A stretch of 7,006 nt of DNA from Bacillota bacterium (GTDB lineage Bacteria > Bacillota_A > Clostridia > Peptostreptococcales > Anaerovoracaceae): NCBI GenBank assembly GCA_017556895.1, contig JAFYLX010000158.1, positions 1 to 7,006 on the forward strand, in the 5' to 3' direction. Of this stretch, positions 5,262 to 7,006 are shown piece after piece. The notes below the pieces were generated by a model. The model had not been told where the DNA came from. It did no database searches and saw only the letters and a list, made by a program, of their open reading frames with translations. Numbering within the stretch: position 1 is the stretch's first letter; the number at the start of each line of letters is the position of its first letter. A program made the translations under genes and the position numbers.

Positions 5262-5290
5262 AGTATATTTCAAATTGAAAAATATATCAA
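5262..5290 (-). promoter_or_regulatory. Promoter of phzF
   Basis: On the minus strand TTGATA (5290-5285) and TATACT (5267-5262) are separated by exactly 17 bases. Each differs from consensus by one base (TTGACA and TATAAT). This is the most convincing promoter in the window. It gives a start near 5255 and a leader of about 75 bases. Confidence 0.7.
5264..5284. promoter_or_regulatory. Near-perfect 21-bp palindrome in the phzF/copA divergent region
   Basis: TATATTTCAA (5264-5273) and TTGAAAAATA (5275-5284) are inverted repeats around a single central A, matching at nine of ten positions; the core TTTCAA/TTGAAA is perfect. The palindrome fills the spacer between the -35 and -10 of the phzF promoter and begins at the predicted copA start, so a bound protein could block both. 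It does not resemble the CopY (TACAnnTGTA) or CsoR copper operators as I know them. The overlapping TACAAGTATA (5258-5267) matches a CopY box in all but one base. Confidence 0.5.
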
Positions 5291-5315
5291 CAATTAAAGG
5301 GGATTTAAATAGATA

Positions 5316-7006
5316 ATGAAGAAAAAATACGATGTCACAGGGATGGGCTGTGCGGCCTGTTCTGCGAGAATAGAAAGGGGAATCTCCAAGATGGAGGGTG
5401 TGGAAAGCATAAACGTCAACCTGCTTACAAACTCCATGGAGGTAGTTTTCGACGAAGAAAAGATAACTAGCCAGACGATTATGGACGAGGTGTCCGCGCT
5501 AGGCTATGGTGCCACAGAGGAAGGCACTAAGGTTGAGACGGCGGAAAAGGATGTAAGCGCAGAGAGAAGAAGCGTAATTGATGAAGAAGAAGCGAAACTT
5601 CGCAAGAGATTCCTTACGTCTGTGATTTTTGCGGTGCCGTTATTCGTGATTTCCATGTTTATGGGAGTTCAAATGCTGTTTCCGTCCGAAACGGTAGTGA
5701 AGGTGGTGTGCGTGGCACTCGTGATTCCGATTGTAATTGTAAACTTTAAGTTCTACAAAGTGGATATACCGATGCTCTTTAGAGGGGCTCCGAATATGGA
5801 CTCTTTAATCGCGGTAGGCACGATTGCGTCAGCAGCACTACTGTATTTTGATTCCATCGGAATGATTCTGACTCTTGTTACTCTAGGAAAATGGATGGAA
5901 GCTAGAGCAAAGAAGAAGACTACTGATGCCTTAGAAGGACTTATGAGCCTTACTCCGGAGACTGTTTCAGTGATTAGAGATGGCGAGGAACTTATAGTAC
6001 CGACGTCTGCTGTAAAGGCCGGCGAAACTGTAATTGCAAGACCGGGCGAGACTATCGCAGTTGACGGTATTGTACTTACAGGAGAAACTTCCATTAACCA
6101 GGCGGCTATCACTGGCGAAAGCATTCCTGTAGAAATTTCGGCAGGCGATAAAGTAGTAGGTGGAACTCTAAATATAGATGGATATATTACTTATGAGGCT
6201 ACAGAAGTAGGCGGTGACACTGTCCTTGCCAAAATTATTGGACTAGTTGAAGAGGCGTCATCAAGTAAAGCTCCCATTTCAAGACTTGCCGACAAGGTCA
6301 GTGGCGTATTCGTGCCGGTTGTAATCGGTATTGCGGCAGTGACTGTCGCAGTTTGGGCCATTGTCACTGGATTATCAGGTCAAATCGACTGGAGTCACGC
6401 CTTTGTATGCGGAATTTCAGTATTAGTTATTTCTTGTCCTTGTGCACTTGGACTTGCTACACCGGTTGCCATTATGGTGGGCACTGGCCGTGGGGCTAAA
6501 GAAGGTATAATCATCAAGTCTGCAGAAGCACTAGAAAATCTAGGCAAGATTGACACGATCGTATTCGACAAAACAGGTACTGTTACTGAAGGCAAGCCTG
6601 CGGTGACGGATATCATTTCACTATCAGAAAAGTCCGAAAACGAAATTCTAAAAATCGCGGCAAGTTTAGAATTACAGTCCGAGCATCCGCTTGGCAAAGC
6701 TATTTGTGAATATGCAGAGGAAGATGGTGTGCAGACTCTGTCAGTCGAAGACTTTAAATATGTATTCGGCAAGGGTATCGAGGCAAAAATCGACGGCGTT
6801 CGACACTTTGCGGGCAACAAAAAACACATTGAATCGGCGATAGACGATTTGACGGCAATCAACACGGATGAGGTAACTCCTGGCCCGGCAACGGCAATCG
6901 ACATAAAGCTTTCCCAGCTTCAGAAGGAAGGTAAAACTACGATTCTAATTGCAGACGAAAAGAAACTTCTGGGAATCATAGCCCTAGCTGATGAGCTTAA
7001 GAAGAC
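5316..7006 (+). CDS. copA: Cu(I)-type P1B ATPase, CopA family, cut off at the window edge
   Basis: The first 563 codons of a copper-exporting P-type ATPase of the cytoplasmic membrane. In order: one heavy-metal-binding domain with GMGCAAC (Cys12, Cys15); hydrophobic segments MA (about 99-119) and MB (about 126-148); the M1 entry PNMDSLIAVGT (Asn160) and M2 ILTLVTLGKWMEARAK; the actuator loop TGES (266-269); the M4 metal site SCPCALGLATP (Cys374, Cys376), typical of Cu(I)/Ag(I) transport; the phosphorylation site DKTGT (Asp418); and the nucleotide-domain HP motif (His457-Pro458). The hinge GDG motif and M5/M6 lie beyond the edge. Only 14 residues separate NMD from YFD, about 17 fewer than in CopA proteins I remember. 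The start is bounded by an in-frame TAG at 5310. AAAGGGG ends 13 bases upstream, which is rather far. No chaperone or copper regulator gene is visible. Confidence 0.93.
   Translation, partial: MKKKYDVTGMGCAACSARIERGISKMEGVESINVNLLTNSMEVVFDEEKITSQTIMDEVSALGYGATEEGTKVETAEKDVSAERRSVIDEEEAKLRKRFLTSVIFAVPLFVISMFMGVQMLFPSETVVKVVCVALVIPIVIVNFKFYKVDIPMLFRGAPNMDSLIAVGTIASAALLYFDSIGMILTLVTLGKWMEARAKKKTTDALEGLMSLTPETVSVIRDGEELIVPTSAVKAGETVIARPGETIAVDGIVLTGETSINQAAITGESIPVEISAGDKVVGGTLNIDGYITYEATEVGGDTVLAKIIGLVEEASSSKAPISRLADKVSGVFVPVVIGIAAVTVAVWAIVTGLSGQIDWSHAFVCGISVLVISCPCALGLATPVAIMVGTGRGAKEGIIIKSAEALENLGKIDTIVFDKTGTVTEGKPAVTDIISLSEKSENEILKIAASLELQSEHPLGKAICEYAEEDGVQTLSVEDFKYVFGKGIEAKIDGVRHFAGNKKHIESAIDDLTAINTDEVTPGPATAIDIKLSQLQKEGKTTILIADEKKLLGIIALADELKK

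Noticed and set aside
5753..6124. Minus-strand open frame of 123 codons inside the copper ATPase gene
   Set aside because: Antisense to conserved ATPase motifs including TGES. The ATPase frame is beyond doubt, and the antisense product has no recognisable features.
6395..6904. Minus-strand open frame of 169 codons inside the copper ATPase gene
   Set aside because: Antisense to the CPC, DKTGT and HP motif regions of the ATPase; Ser/Pro/Ile-rich in the manner of a shadow frame.

Overview
The window looks like chromosomal DNA of a low-GC Gram-positive bacterium, most likely an anaerobic member of the Clostridia. The pointers are a sortase-type cell-wall anchor (TPETGD plus hydrophobic stretch plus basic tail), strong AGGAGG-type ribosome binding sites, Rho-independent hairpins, an XRE regulator with membrane segments of a kind common in Firmicutes, and a YcxB-like protein. 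The species cannot be named from this sequence.

Layout. Positions 3-584 hold the C-terminal end of a large repeat-containing surface protein that starts outside the window. A strong hairpin (641-678) follows, and its right arm contains the Shine-Dalgarno sequence of the next gene. Two small genes for N-terminally membrane-anchored proteins of 125 residues each (685-1062 and 1104-1481) follow on the plus strand. They end at a bidirectional terminator shared with a minus-strand pair: an XRE-family regulator with three predicted membrane segments (2692-2138) and, 12 bases behind it, an unrecognised protein with two C-terminal membrane segments (2125-1541). Divergent from this pair, across a 225-base regulatory region full of inverted repeats, is a plus-strand pair: a signal-anchored protein (2918-3445) and a YcxB-like membrane protein (3454-4167). 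A second bidirectional terminator (about 4175-4236) separates them from a minus-strand PhzF-family isomerase/epimerase gene (5179-4292). Divergent from phzF, and cut off by the right edge, is a Cu(I)-type P1B ATPase gene (5316 onward).

How the parts may work together. The central block (1541-4167) has the layout of a small self-regulated envelope module: a membrane-bound DNA-binding protein with a co-transcribed partner, opposite two exported or membrane proteins, with dyads over both promoters. This is inference from layout, and no function can be assigned. The phzF/copA region is ordinary metabolism and metal homeostasis by gene content. However, its two predicted promoters overlap face to face around a near-perfect 21-bp palindrome, and the ATPase appears to lack about 17 or more residues between its membrane segments M1 and M2. 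No RNA genes, insertion sequences, CRISPR arrays or phage genes were seen.
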